From Parasulfuritortus sp037439465 (GTDB lineage: Bacteria > Pseudomonadota > Gammaproteobacteria > Burkholderiales > Thiobacillaceae), in the NCBI GenBank assembly GCA_037439465.1, contig JBBIVX010000014.1, positions 10,071-74,070 on the forward strand: a stretch of 64,000 bases of DNA, given 5' to 3'. Shown piece after piece: positions 51,266 to 60,453 of this stretch. Under the pieces are notes generated by a model that saw only the letters and a program-made list of their open reading frames with translations, searched no databases and was not told where the DNA came from. The first letter of the stretch is position 1. Each line of letters opens with the position of its first letter. Made by a program: the position numbers and the translations under genes.

Positions 51266-53284
51266 GTGAAACCGACCCCCGCCAGAATCCTCATTTTCGC
51301 TCTGCTGACTGTGACGGCGCTGTTCGCCTACTCGTTACGCGGCGACCTCTCCGCCCTTTCCCAGCGCCTGCTATCCCAGGAGCGCAGCAAGTTCGAGGCT
51401 GCCCCCTTTCCCTACCGGAAGCTGACCTATCTCTATGACATGGGGGTGGTGGATGCCAACGGTGACGGACAGCTCGACCTGTACACCGCCAATCACAACT
51501 ACCGCCAGGTACTGCTGTTGGCCGATGGGCGAGGCGGCTTCCATGATGTGCTGAGCGCGTGGGGACTGGACCAAAGCCGTGCGCTACCAGGTTCGGAACA
51601 GGCGCGCGAGGCGCCACAACTGGACCGCCCAGGGTTGTATATCTACTGGCAGGGCGATGTCCTCCACCTGGTGGCGCACCGCACCGAAGGGTTGGCGCCG
51701 ATACAAGGCGCCATCCGGCTGTACAATACGGTGGAAATCGTTGGCAGGGAAGGATTCGATGCCGACGTCAGCACCACACCCTCATCAACGCCGGGCGGCA
51801 TCGCCGAGACCCTGCTGTCATTCAAGAGCGCCTCGCCCGGCCATTTGCGGCTCTATCTCTCCACCCGCGGCGCGCCGGTGCACTTCGATATCGATGCGCC
51901 TTGGGCGGCCGACCATGTCTACGTAGGCGCCCAGCGCGTTACCCCGGCGGCACCGCAGCATTTCGAGCTGGCCCTGCTGGATCGGCACGCCCTCACCTGG
52001 GCCGATTACAACGACGACGGACAACTGGATGTCTTCATCAACCGGGGCGCCCTGGGCGGCACCCTGCGGCGTTTTCCCGCACAGGTGCGACAAGGCGTCG
52101 GCGACGAGCTGCTGCTCAGCGAAGGCCCCGGCCGCTTTGCCGATCAGGCGCGCGCACTGGGCATCGAGAAGAAAGACTGCTCCGGGCGTCACGCCAGATG
52201 GGTGGACTTCGACCGCGACGGCCGCCTCGATCTGTACATCAATTGCCAAGACCGCGGCAAGGTGGCGGGAAGTTATTCCAAACAGTTCTACCGGCAGGAG
52301 CCGGATCACCGGCTGAGCGATATCGCCGCGGCGGTCGGACTGGCCTTGCCGGAGCATCAGATCGTAGACCTGGTCTGGTTCGACGTGGATGGCGATGGCT
52401 GGGTGGACCTCTTTACGCATGAGGACACCGGCTATTACGTCTACAGAAATCGTCAGGGCCGTTTCGAGCGCAGTTTCGTCGCCCGAGGCCCGTTTCACCG
52501 CGCAGACGTAGTGGGGCTCACCGGCGAGACCACCGATTATTGGCAATTCGACGGCAAGCTGAGCGTGGCCGACTTCGATGCGGATGGCGACCTGGACGTC
52601 TTCATGGCCTCCAAAAAGGGCAATGGTCTTTTGATCAACGACGGTGGCCGGTTCAAGTACGTGCCACCCGCCACCCTGGGCCTGCCGCGCGAGTCGGTGG
52701 CCGCCCAATGGGTGGATTACGACAACGACGGCCGCATGGACCTACACACCGTGCCCCAGGGTCTGTACCGGCAGGGCGACAAATCGCATTTCGTGGCGAC
52801 AGGCATGTTCCGCCTGCTGGACAACAAGTACCAGGCGGCCATCATCAACTGGTTCGACCGCGACAACGACGGCCGGCTCGATCTCGTCATGGCCCTGCAA
52901 GACAACGCCACCCTGTGGCGCTGGTGGGAAAAACCGTTCAAGCACAATGACGTGAAGGGCGAGGATGACCGCTTTGACTGGGCCATCCAGAGTTACCGCA
53001 ACATCGGCCCCGGCGGCCACTGGCTGCAAGTCGCGCTGCAGGGCCAGCCAGGCAACCGTCAGGCCATCGGTGCGCAGGTTACGGTCACCACCCAGGCTGG
53101 CCGCCAGACCGCCCAGGTCGGCGCTCACGACGGGGCCTACTCCTCCCAGGGGCACTACCGTTTGTATTTTGGTCTGGGTCCGGCCACGCACGCCAGACTG
53201 CAAATCCAATGGCCCGACGGCAAGATTCAAGAGATCGGCGACGTCGCCGCCGACCGGCTGTTGCCCATTGCCTACCCGAAATGA
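51266..53284 (+). CDS. Secreted FG-GAP/VCBS-repeat protein with ASPIC/UnbV-type C-terminus
   Basis: 672 residues from a GTG start, with an N-terminal signal or anchor helix (ILIFALLTVTALFAYSL). At least five calcium-binding-like repeats follow: VVDANGDGQLDLY, WADYNDDGQLDVF, WVDFDRDGRLDLY, WFDVDGDGWVDLF, VADFDADGDLDVF, and later WVDYDNDGRMDLH and WFDRDNDGRLDLV. The C-terminus (QSYRNIGPGGHWLQVALQG, then LQIQWPDGKIQEI) matches the ASPIC/UnbV end of CRTAC-like proteins. It is probably a periplasmic or surface beta-propeller. Its stop overlaps the next start. A lectin-like role in polysaccharide handling is only a guess from position. Confidence 0.88.
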   Translation: MKPTPARILIFALLTVTALFAYSLRGDLSALSQRLLSQERSKFEAAPFPYRKLTYLYDMGVVDANGDGQLDLYTANHNYRQVLLLADGRGGFHDVLSAWGLDQSRALPGSEQAREAPQLDRPGLYIYWQGDVLHLVAHRTEGLAPIQGAIRLYNTVEIVGREGFDADVSTTPSSTPGGIAETLLSFKSASPGHLRLYLSTRGAPVHFDIDAPWAADHVYVGAQRVTPAAPQHFELALLDRHALTWADYNDDGQLDVFINRGALGGTLRRFPAQVRQGVGDELLLSEGPGRFADQARALGIEKKDCSGRHARWVDFDRDGRLDLYINCQDRGKVAGSYSKQFYRQEPDHRLSDIAAAVGLALPEHQIVDLVWFDVDGDGWVDLFTHEDTGYYVYRNRQGRFERSFVARGPFHRADVVGLTGETTDYWQFDGKLSVADFDADGDLDVFMASKKGNGLLINDGGRFKYVPPATLGLPRESVAAQWVDYDNDGRMDLHTVPQGLYRQGDKSHFVATGMFRLLDNKYQAAIINWFDRDNDGRLDLVMALQDNATLWRWWEKPFKHNDVKGEDDRFDWAIQSYRNIGPGGHWLQVALQGQPGNRQAIGAQVTVTTQAGRQTAQVGAHDGAYSSQGHYRLYFGLGPATHARLQIQWPDGKIQEIGDVAADRLLPIAYPK

Positions 53285-55296
53285 ACACCCAGCCGCTCAT
53301 GGACACGCTGCATCTCACCCTGGATGAATTGTTCTCGACCTCCGCTGCCCTGCCCGCCGCACAGGATCGCCAAGTTTGGGGAATGCGGCGCCACACCGCT
53401 TCACCGGCCACGGGGGTCAGCGTGCTCATCGATCGTTTCGCCGACCGTCCCGATGCCCAGTGCATCTTTCTGCGTACCGATGCGACGGCCGCCAAGGTCC
53501 TCCGTCTCGGCGTGCAGGGGGGCCATAAAGTGGAAGCCGCCGCCGGGAGCGGCTGGCGGCTGAGTCCCAGCGGCCAAGAAGGACCCTCCTATTGGCTGCC
53601 GCAACCGCCCATATTGCGTACCCAGGACAAGCAAGGCCATATCCTCAACGAGCGCGCGGCCGCGCTCACCCATCTGGATGTCTCCGCCGATGGATTGGCA
53701 GTAAACCTCGATCTACCCGCCGACGGCAGTCTTGACTGGATCATCTGGCGGTTCGGACCGGGGCAGGGTGACTTGTCCACAGGACTGGAATCGTCCCTGG
53801 CACTGGAGCGCCAGAGTTATTTTCTGTGGGGATCCAAAGTCAACGTGCGCCTGCCCGCCGGCCTTTATCATTTCCTGATCCATGGTCGTATCTATACCGA
53901 CGATTTCGTCTGGCCGCGAAACTGGAAATTCCTCTCTGAACTTGACGCTTACGGCCTGTTCAAAGCCCTCACCGGCCTCGAAGTCGCCACTGGCAAGGCG
54001 CTCTATGGCCTGCTCCGGCGGCAGGTGCTCTATTCCGTTCTCGACGCCCAGGCCGAGGATGGCGGCTGGCGGCACGGTGAATGGACGGACCTCATGGAGA
54101 CGCACCTGCGCTTGCACAACGCCGCCATGCTGTTGCTGGAGGCGGGCCTGGAGGAATCGGGCGACGTTACAATCCGGACCTCTCTGGAGCGGGCGGCGGC
54201 CTTTCTCGCCAAACACACCGACCGCACGGACCTGGGCGCCTGGTTCCTGCATGACTCCCTGGAGACAAGCGCCGAAAACATGGAGATCATGCGGAAGCAG
54301 ACCAGGACACCCTGGATACCCAGCCGCACCTTGGGCAAGTCCCCCTGCACCAAGCTGATTCTGAACACGCACCTGGACGCCATCGTCACCATGGACCGTT
54401 ATCGCGCGCTCACCGATGACCGCCAATATGACGCCTTGTTAGACTCGGCCCGTGCCGCCGCCAGCAAGATTCTGGCGCTCAGGCCGGCCGAGCCCCTCTA
54501 TCGCTTCCTCTACAAATTGATCGCGCTCACCCTGCTGCCCAGAGCGCGGGGCATCGCCCTGCCCTGGCCACTGCGCGCCCTCAAGCGCCTGACATGGATG
54601 TACCTGTGGCCCAACATGCATCGGGTCAAGCGCCTCTGGCCGCGTCTGGTCATGCCCTGTGGGCTTATCGAGCGGCACATCGCCCCCCTGCACTTCGACC
54701 TCAATTACCACCCGGTCAACGTGATGGATGTCGTCCGTTACTGGCGCCGTTTCCCAGGGGAAAATCTTTCGCGCCTGATCGACAACGCACTGCGGCCGGT
54801 GCAAACCCTGGATCTGCTGCAATACTGGACCGAGGCCACGAACCGACAGTTCGCCATCGTCGTGTGGGCCGAGGCCCTGTACCATTTGTGCCTGTTGAAA
54901 ACCGACGGCGACCTGCGCAGGCAACTCGCACAATCCATGCTGTGTGCGGCACACAACGAATTGGGCCTGCCTGCCGCGCTGCTGGGCGCCGATGCCGAAT
55001 CGGCACCTCTGCAAGACCGCCATCCCTGCCCGTCGCCCACCGATCCCCGCCTGCGGGTGGCCAACCTGTCGCACGGCACATGGCGGGAAATTCTGGTAGT
55101 CAACCCTGGCGATGTTAAGATCGAACTCGCCTGGGAGGCCAACCACCCAGGCGAGGGAGTCATATGGTTCGACGAGACGGGCCAGCGTTTGAGTGACGAT
55201 GGCCTGGCGCGCGGCATCACCGCCGGGGGCTGGGTGCTGGGCAGGGCAGGGCGGTTCGGACCGACAATAATGGAAAACATGGAGATACACGCATGA
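53281..55296 (+). CDS. Unidentified 671-residue protein of the polysaccharide locus
   Basis: Start ATG 53281 overlaps the previous stop (ATGA), and its own stop overlaps the sulfotransferase start. The N-terminal 220 residues are strand-rich (AVNLDLPADGSLDWIIWRFG, VRLPAGLYHFLIHGRIY). The middle 230-570 is helical and looks like an alpha/alpha toroid (LMETHLRLHNAAMLLLEAGL, TKLILNTHLDAIVTMDRY, FAIVVWAEALYHLCLL). The C-terminus returns to beta strands. Helical toroid plus beta sandwich is common in polysaccharide lyases, heparinases and glucuronyl epimerases, but no family signature is clear. I cannot name the function. Confidence 0.78.
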   Translation: MNTQPLMDTLHLTLDELFSTSAALPAAQDRQVWGMRRHTASPATGVSVLIDRFADRPDAQCIFLRTDATAAKVLRLGVQGGHKVEAAAGSGWRLSPSGQEGPSYWLPQPPILRTQDKQGHILNERAAALTHLDVSADGLAVNLDLPADGSLDWIIWRFGPGQGDLSTGLESSLALERQSYFLWGSKVNVRLPAGLYHFLIHGRIYTDDFVWPRNWKFLSELDAYGLFKALTGLEVATGKALYGLLRRQVLYSVLDAQAEDGGWRHGEWTDLMETHLRLHNAAMLLLEAGLEESGDVTIRTSLERAAAFLAKHTDRTDLGAWFLHDSLETSAENMEIMRKQTRTPWIPSRTLGKSPCTKLILNTHLDAIVTMDRYRALTDDRQYDALLDSARAAASKILALRPAEPLYRFLYKLIALTLLPRARGIALPWPLRALKRLTWMYLWPNMHRVKRLWPRLVMPCGLIERHIAPLHFDLNYHPVNVMDVVRYWRRFPGENLSRLIDNALRPVQTLDLLQYWTEATNRQFAIVVWAEALYHLCLLKTDGDLRRQLAQSMLCAAHNELGLPAALLGADAESAPLQDRHPCPSPTDPRLRVANLSHGTWREILVVNPGDVKIELAWEANHPGEGVIWFDETGQRLSDDGLARGITAGGWVLGRAGRFGPTIMENMEIHA

Positions 55297-56063
55297 TCAT
55301 TTCCCATTCCAGGAAATTCATCTTCGTCAAATCGCTGAAGACGGCAGGCACCAGCATCGAGGCGGCCCTATCCAACTATTGCAGCGGTAACGACGTAGTC
55401 GTGCCGATCGGCGATTTCGGCCACAACCGCGATGCGAAGGGCGGGATCGTGCATCGCGGCATGAACGCCGACGAGGTCTACCGCATGATCGGCCAGCATG
55501 TTGATGCCCCCACGATCAGGGACCGGGAGCCGGCGGAGGTGTGGAACGGCTACTTCAAGTTCAGCATCACCCGCAATCCCTGGGACCGTGCCCTGTCCTA
55601 TTTTTTCTGGGACCGGCGCAAGGATCCGGCCATGAAGCCGCGCAAGCGCTTCTACCATTATCTGGGCGTACCCCTGGATGAGTTTGGCGCGGTGAAAGGC
55701 CTTTTCACCGATTTCATCCGGAACAAGACCCTCACAGGCGACGACCGCTTCTACGTCAACGACGGCGAGAAACGCTACCGCGTCCCGGCCGAGGGCTTCC
55801 TGGAAAACAACGACCGCTTTTATGTCGAGGACGGCCGCTTATGCGTCGATTTCGTCATCCGCTATGAACGCCTGCAGGAGGATTTCCATACCGTGTGCGA
55901 GCGGGTGGGCATACATCCGACCCCTCAACTTCCGCAGTTGAAAACCGGCATTCGTATGGGGGGACATCATTACACCGAATATTACGACGACCGCGCCCGT
56001 GACATCGTTGGCGAGCTGCACGAGAACGACATCCGCCTGCTCGGCTATCAATTCGGCCGCTGA
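55293..56063 (+). CDS. Sulfotransferase, carbohydrate (family 2) type
   Basis: 256 residues. The PAPS 5'-phosphosulfate loop is FVKSLKTAGTSIEAALS (residues about 11-27) and the 3'-phosphate motif is FSITRNPWDRALSYFFW (about 90-106), as in carbohydrate sulfotransferases of the HNK-1/chondroitin group. It would transfer sulfate from PAPS to a sugar hydroxyl. The start overlaps the preceding stop. Confidence 0.88.
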   Translation: MIISHSRKFIFVKSLKTAGTSIEAALSNYCSGNDVVVPIGDFGHNRDAKGGIVHRGMNADEVYRMIGQHVDAPTIRDREPAEVWNGYFKFSITRNPWDRALSYFFWDRRKDPAMKPRKRFYHYLGVPLDEFGAVKGLFTDFIRNKTLTGDDRFYVNDGEKRYRVPAEGFLENNDRFYVEDGRLCVDFVIRYERLQEDFHTVCERVGIHPTPQLPQLKTGIRMGGHHYTEYYDDRARDIVGELHENDIRLLGYQFGR

Positions 56064-56093
56064 CCTCACCCGCCAACTCTCCTGGACAACGAC

Positions 56094-56969
56094 ATGACCC
56101 AACTACTCCGCTCGGCAGTCATCGGTCTGGCGGGCGGCCTGCTTCTGGCCCTGCCCGCCGCAGCCCTGGCCCTGGCGTCGGACACCTCCCTGGCCACGGC
56201 GATCTCCCTGGCGCTGGCCTTCGCCGGCGGTATTACGCTTTTACACTATTGGAAAACCCTACAAGCGCAGATGCACTACCAGGGGCTTGCACAACTTCAC
56301 CATCGGCTCGACCGCATCGCCGAGCAGATCGCAGAAACCCAGGGTCTGGTGCAGCTCACCCCCTACGAGCATCCCTATCCCATGCCCTTCGGCGGTGGCT
56401 GGGCGCTCACCGCCGATGCTGCCGCGCTGCTTGCGCGCGAGGTCGCGCTGAACCGGCCGCACATCATCGTCGAGCTGGGTTCGGGCGTGTCCTCCGTGCT
56501 CCTCGGCCGCCTGCTCAAGGAAATGGGCGAGGGCAAGGTCTACTCCCTGGATCACGACGCCAACTGGGCAGAACAGACCCGCCGGCATGTGCGCGCCAGT
56601 GGCATTGCAGAATACGTCGAAGTCCTGGATGCCCCCCTGTCCAGGCAGCGCTTCGCCGACCACGAGTATGACTGGTACACCGTACCCGAAGCGGTGCGTC
56701 GTCTGCCTGCCATCGATCTGCTCATCGTCGATGGTCCACCCGCGGCCCTCGAACCCGAGGGCACGCCGCGCTACCCAGCCCTGCCGGCCTTTCTCGCCCA
56801 GCTCTCGCCACAGGCGGTCATCTACGTGGACGACGCCAAACGTCCGCAGGAACAGGCCATGCTCGCACGCTGGCTGCAAGAAAATCCCGCCTTCGAACAG
56901 CGTATGCACGACACCGTGCCGGGCACCTGTCTGCTCCGACGGGACATCTACCGCGCGAACCAACCATGA
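56094..56969 (+). CDS. Membrane-anchored SAM-dependent methyltransferase (class I)
   Basis: 291 residues. Two N-terminal membrane helices (VIGLAGGLLLALPAAALALA and a second near 35-52) are followed by a Rossmann methyltransferase domain. IIVELGSGVSSVLLGRLL is the SAM motif I, VYSLDHDANWAEQTRRH motif II, and DLLIVDGPPAA motif post-II. It resembles Methyltransf_24 proteins. A sugar O-methylation role would fit the locus. It begins 30 bases after the first sulfotransferase and overlaps the next by four bases. Confidence 0.85.
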   Translation: MTQLLRSAVIGLAGGLLLALPAAALALASDTSLATAISLALAFAGGITLLHYWKTLQAQMHYQGLAQLHHRLDRIAEQIAETQGLVQLTPYEHPYPMPFGGGWALTADAAALLAREVALNRPHIIVELGSGVSSVLLGRLLKEMGEGKVYSLDHDANWAEQTRRHVRASGIAEYVEVLDAPLSRQRFADHEYDWYTVPEAVRRLPAIDLLIVDGPPAALEPEGTPRYPALPAFLAQLSPQAVIYVDDAKRPQEQAMLARWLQENPAFEQRMHDTVPGTCLLRRDIYRANQP

Positions 56970-58270
56970 AGATATTCGGTATCGGCCTCTCCAAGACCGG
57001 CACCAGCAGCCTGGCCCACGCCCTGGAGATATTGGGCTACAAGACGCGGGACTATCCGGGCATCGAACGCTATGCGCCCGGCGACATCACCTGCGTCGAC
57101 CCGGCCCTGTTGCGGGACAACGACGCCCTCACCGATACGCCCATCCCCAGCTACTATCGAGAGCTCGACCGGGCCTATCCGGGGTCGAAGTTCATCCTCA
57201 CTGTGCGGGCGCGGGAGGGGTGGCTCAAGTCCTGCCAAAAGCAGTTCACCGAGAAACTCGCCGCGAAGCAGAACGAGGCCCACAACCGTCTGTTCATGGA
57301 CCTCTACGGCACCACGGTATTCGATACGGTGAAGTTCGGCACCGGCTATGAGCGCTTTGTCGCAAGGGTGTTGGAGTATTTCAAGGACCGCCCCGATGAC
57401 CTGCTGATCCTCGACGTCACCGGCGGCGAGGGCTGGGAAAAACTCTGTCCCTTCCTCGGCAAGCCAATCCCCGATCTACCTTTCCCCAAGGCCAACGTAA
57501 CGCGCATCCGTTGGATGGACATCAACGCCTTGGTCCGCCTGGCCAAAGAAGCCGGCGCGGTGCTCCTGCGAGCACATGTCGCTCTGCAACCGGATGCCCG
57601 ACGCCTCGCCTGGCACGAACGTATTGCCACGCTACCGCGCCGGGTCATCTACAGGCTCAAAGGCGGTCGGCCCCATGTCCTGCGGGCTGCCACCGAAACC
57701 GCCCACGGCCTGCTGGCGCAGGGTCTGACTCGCCTCAACCCGGACATTCCTGTCATTACCAGCCGCCACCATGACGTGCCCTATGCGGAGCGATGCAAGT
57801 GGAACCACTTCTGGCTGGTGGACGCCTTGGATGGGGAGGCGGGATTTGCCGCCGATGCGGGGGAATACACCATAGACATCGCCCTGATCGAGGATGGGCA
57901 GCCCATCGCCGGCGTGGTCTACGCGCCTCTGTCCGGCACCGCCTACTACGCCATGGTGGGCAAGGGCGTCTACAGATCTGTGGGGGAAGGTCCGCCAATG
58001 CGACTGGGTCAGGCCGCCGCCCTGCCGACGACCACAGCCACGCCGGCCGCCGCGTCCGCCAGCAAGGCGCTGGCCCTGTGCCGGCGGCTGGAGCCGGGCA
58101 TGGCCCCGGCCCCCGATCTGTCCGGCAGCATGGAATGGCACAGCGCCGCCGCCCAGGCCGTGGCCCGTCTGGCCGGACGCCGTATCGTCGTCGGCCAGGA
58201 CGGTCAGGAACTCGGGTACAACAAGGTCGACTGGGCCAACCCTGGCATTCGGGTCGCAGAGTCGCCATGA
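56966..58270 (+). CDS. Sulfotransferase fused to a CysQ-like PAP-phosphatase domain with altered metal site
   Basis: 434 residues in two domains. Residues 1-175 are a sulfotransferase: FGIGLSKTGTSSLAHALEIL is the PAPS loop and FILTVRAREGWLKSC the 3'-phosphate region. Residues about 183-434 align throughout with CysQ, the 3'(2'),5'-bisphosphate nucleotidase that destroys PAP, the by-product of sulfation. Matches include FWLVDALDGE (282-291), YTIDIALIEDGQPIAGVVYA, EWHSAAAQAVARLAG (390 on), and YNKVDWANPGIRV. The CysQ metal ligands are only half kept: D286 and D289 remain. The paired glutamates of the SEE motif are S266-R267, and the aspartate of WDxAA is H392. The domain may bind PAP without cleaving it, or may be catalytically altered. 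Overlaps with both neighbours show it is translated in series. Confidence 0.85.
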   Translation: MKIFGIGLSKTGTSSLAHALEILGYKTRDYPGIERYAPGDITCVDPALLRDNDALTDTPIPSYYRELDRAYPGSKFILTVRAREGWLKSCQKQFTEKLAAKQNEAHNRLFMDLYGTTVFDTVKFGTGYERFVARVLEYFKDRPDDLLILDVTGGEGWEKLCPFLGKPIPDLPFPKANVTRIRWMDINALVRLAKEAGAVLLRAHVALQPDARRLAWHERIATLPRRVIYRLKGGRPHVLRAATETAHGLLAQGLTRLNPDIPVITSRHHDVPYAERCKWNHFWLVDALDGEAGFAADAGEYTIDIALIEDGQPIAGVVYAPLSGTAYYAMVGKGVYRSVGEGPPMRLGQAAALPTTTATPAAASASKALALCRRLEPGMAPAPDLSGSMEWHSAAAQAVARLAGRRIVVGQDGQELGYNKVDWANPGIRVAESP

Positions 58271-59373
58271 ACCCCGATAAAAGTATTTACGCCCGTTTCA
58301 CCGGCCCGGAGATATTTCTGGAACAGGGGCGGCTGCTCTTCTCTCTGTTGCATGTCTTCGCCAATTCTGGATACCGGATCAGCCTGTTCAATTACCTGGG
58401 CGACAAGCCGCTGGAAAAATACGGGCAGATGTTCCACACCCTTGCTGGCCTGACATTGACCGACAGCCCGCCCGCGGCCACTGCGGACAGCTACTACCTC
58501 TACGACCAAGCCGACAGCGCCCTGGCCAAACTCCCCTGGCGGAAGCAGATCCAAGTCCGCTTCGATTTGTTCTCCCCATTCTGGTTTTCCAACCCCATCA
58601 TCATGCCGTTTCCCATGCACCCCATGCAGTCTGGCGTCACGCATGACGACCTGGAGGCGCTCCGGACCAGCGAACGCAGGGTCAAGGTCTTCTTTTCCGG
58701 CGACACCGAGCACTATCGGCGCGTCTGGATCCGCTATCCCAAGCCCAAGCTGCCGCGGGAGGCGATAATCCGCGCCGTCATGGAGCGCCTCGCCGACGAC
58801 CTCATCCTGCTCGACGATGCCCTTGATCTGGCCAGGCTATACCGTGCCGGGTACACCAACAAATGTGCCTTCACCGCTTCGAGCGCCGTGCGTATCGAGT
58901 TTGCCGACTGGCTACCCACCCTGGCGCGGGCGGATTTTTTCCTCAGCCCGCCGGGTATCGTCATGCCTATGTGCCACAACATCACCGAGGCCATGGCGGT
59001 GGGCACCATCCCCATCACCAACTACCCTGAGTGGCTCGATCCGCCCCTGCGGCCTGGGCACGATTGCCTGGTCTTCGACGATGAGGACGACCTTATCGCC
59101 ACGCTCAAAACGGCCTTGGCGATGGAAACCGGGCAGATCGCGACGATGCGGGCCCATGTGCTGGATTACTACGAAACCCATCTCAGACCCGAAGGCTTCG
59201 TCGGCCGCATCGAATCCAGTCCGGACAGGAATCTGCCCATCCTGATGTACACGGAGCGCAACGTGGCAAAACACGCGGCCAGACTCAACCGCCACGCCAT
59301 CCTCATGCAGGGCACCACCCGTCCGCGGGCGGGTGGCGGCTTCAAGCGGATGCTGGCCGCTTACCTGGGATGA
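58267..59373 (+). CDS. Glycosyltransferase-like protein (GT-B/exostosin-like C-terminus)
   Basis: 368 residues from ATG 58267 (ATGA overlap). The C-terminal half reads like a GT-B nucleotide-sugar site: FFLSPPGIVMPMCHNITEAM, then AVGTIPITNYPEWLDPPL and HDCLVFDDEDDLIATL. Such P-G...H-x-x-x-E-A-M-A-x-G-x-I-P patterns occur in exostosin and related transferases. The N-terminal half is unlike anything I can name. Its reading-frame extension upstream belongs to the fusion gene and is ignored. Confidence 0.72.
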   Translation: MNPDKSIYARFTGPEIFLEQGRLLFSLLHVFANSGYRISLFNYLGDKPLEKYGQMFHTLAGLTLTDSPPAATADSYYLYDQADSALAKLPWRKQIQVRFDLFSPFWFSNPIIMPFPMHPMQSGVTHDDLEALRTSERRVKVFFSGDTEHYRRVWIRYPKPKLPREAIIRAVMERLADDLILLDDALDLARLYRAGYTNKCAFTASSAVRIEFADWLPTLARADFFLSPPGIVMPMCHNITEAMAVGTIPITNYPEWLDPPLRPGHDCLVFDDEDDLIATLKTALAMETGQIATMRAHVLDYYETHLRPEGFVGRIESSPDRNLPILMYTERNVAKHAARLNRHAILMQGTTRPRAGGGFKRMLAAYLG

Positions 59374-59481
59374 CGGCCATGCACGCGGCCAGTCGAATCA
59401 CCAGTGCGCCGGCGGCGTTATTGGATAAGTCGGGAAAAGGCGCATTACTTAAATGTAAATGCTCGCGAGGGATCGTCGTCC

Positions 59482-60453
59482 ATGAATGAGACAACCCCGG
59501 TCTCCGCTTCGACGGAGCGCCCCCTCATCTCGGTGGTCATGCCGTGCTACAACGCCGCACCCTATGTGGCGGAAGCGGTGGAGTCCGCGCTTGGCCAAAG
59601 TCATGGCAACGTCGAACTCTTCGTGGTGGACGACGGTTCCACCGATGACTCGGACGCGATCCTCGCCCGGCTGGCCGAAGCCCACCCCGGTCGTCTGCAT
59701 TTACTCTACACGGCCCACCTCGGGCCTTACCCTGCCCGCAACGAAGCCCTCAGGAAGGTGCGCGGCGAATTCATCGCCTTCCTGGATGCCGACGACTGGT
59801 GGCTGCCCGACGCTCTGGAGAAGCTCTATGCGGCCCTCGACCAGCATGGCGCTGACATCGCCTATTGCGGCTGGCAGAACGTCGGCGAGGGCATCCACTC
59901 TGCGCCCCATGTGCCGCCGGCCTACGAGGAGGAAGACGTCGTCGCCCATTTCGTCCGCACCTGCCCCTGGCCCATACATGCCGCACTCATCCGGCGCACC
60001 ATCGTGGAACGCGTGGGTGGCTTCTCCGAGCGGTGCTACGCCTCCATGGATTATGACTTCTGGCTGCGCGCCCTGGCCCTCACCCGGCGCATCAAGCGGG
60101 TCCCCGAAGTCCTCGCCTTCTATCGCTGGCACAACCAGGGGCAGATCTCCGCGGTGAAATGGCGCCAGGTGCTCGATGCCCTCGATGCCCAGCAGGCCTT
60201 CATCCGCCAGAACCCGCAACTGGTTGCGCATCTATCGGAGGCGCGCCTGGGCGAGCTCACCGAAGGTCAGGTCTTGCAGCAGGCCTACCGCGCCTTCTGG
60301 AAGCGCGATCTCGTCTCCGCTCAGAAGCTGTTTCGCCATGCGGCCAGGAATGGCGCCTATCACCTGCAGGACCTCTTCCATATACTGGCCGCGCTACTCC
60401 CCATGCCACTGTTCCAGGGCCTGGTCATGATCGCCGACTGGAAAAAACTCTGA
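59482..60453 (+). CDS. Family 2 glycosyltransferase
   Basis: 323 residues with the GT2 (GT-A fold) markers VVMPCYNAAPYVAEAVESAL, FVVDDGSTDDSDAIL and the metal site AFLDADDWWLPDALE. A helical C-terminal part follows. Start at ATG 59482 with GAGGGA about ten bases upstream. The 108-base gap before it is the longest in this gene run and AT-richer than its surroundings, so an internal promoter is possible. The stop overlaps the deacetylase start (TGATG). Confidence 0.93.
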   Translation: MNETTPVSASTERPLISVVMPCYNAAPYVAEAVESALGQSHGNVELFVVDDGSTDDSDAILARLAEAHPGRLHLLYTAHLGPYPARNEALRKVRGEFIAFLDADDWWLPDALEKLYAALDQHGADIAYCGWQNVGEGIHSAPHVPPAYEEEDVVAHFVRTCPWPIHAALIRRTIVERVGGFSERCYASMDYDFWLRALALTRRIKRVPEVLAFYRWHNQGQISAVKWRQVLDALDAQQAFIRQNPQLVAHLSEARLGELTEGQVLQQAYRAFWKRDLVSAQKLFRHAARNGAYHLQDLFHILAALLPMPLFQGLVMIADWKKL

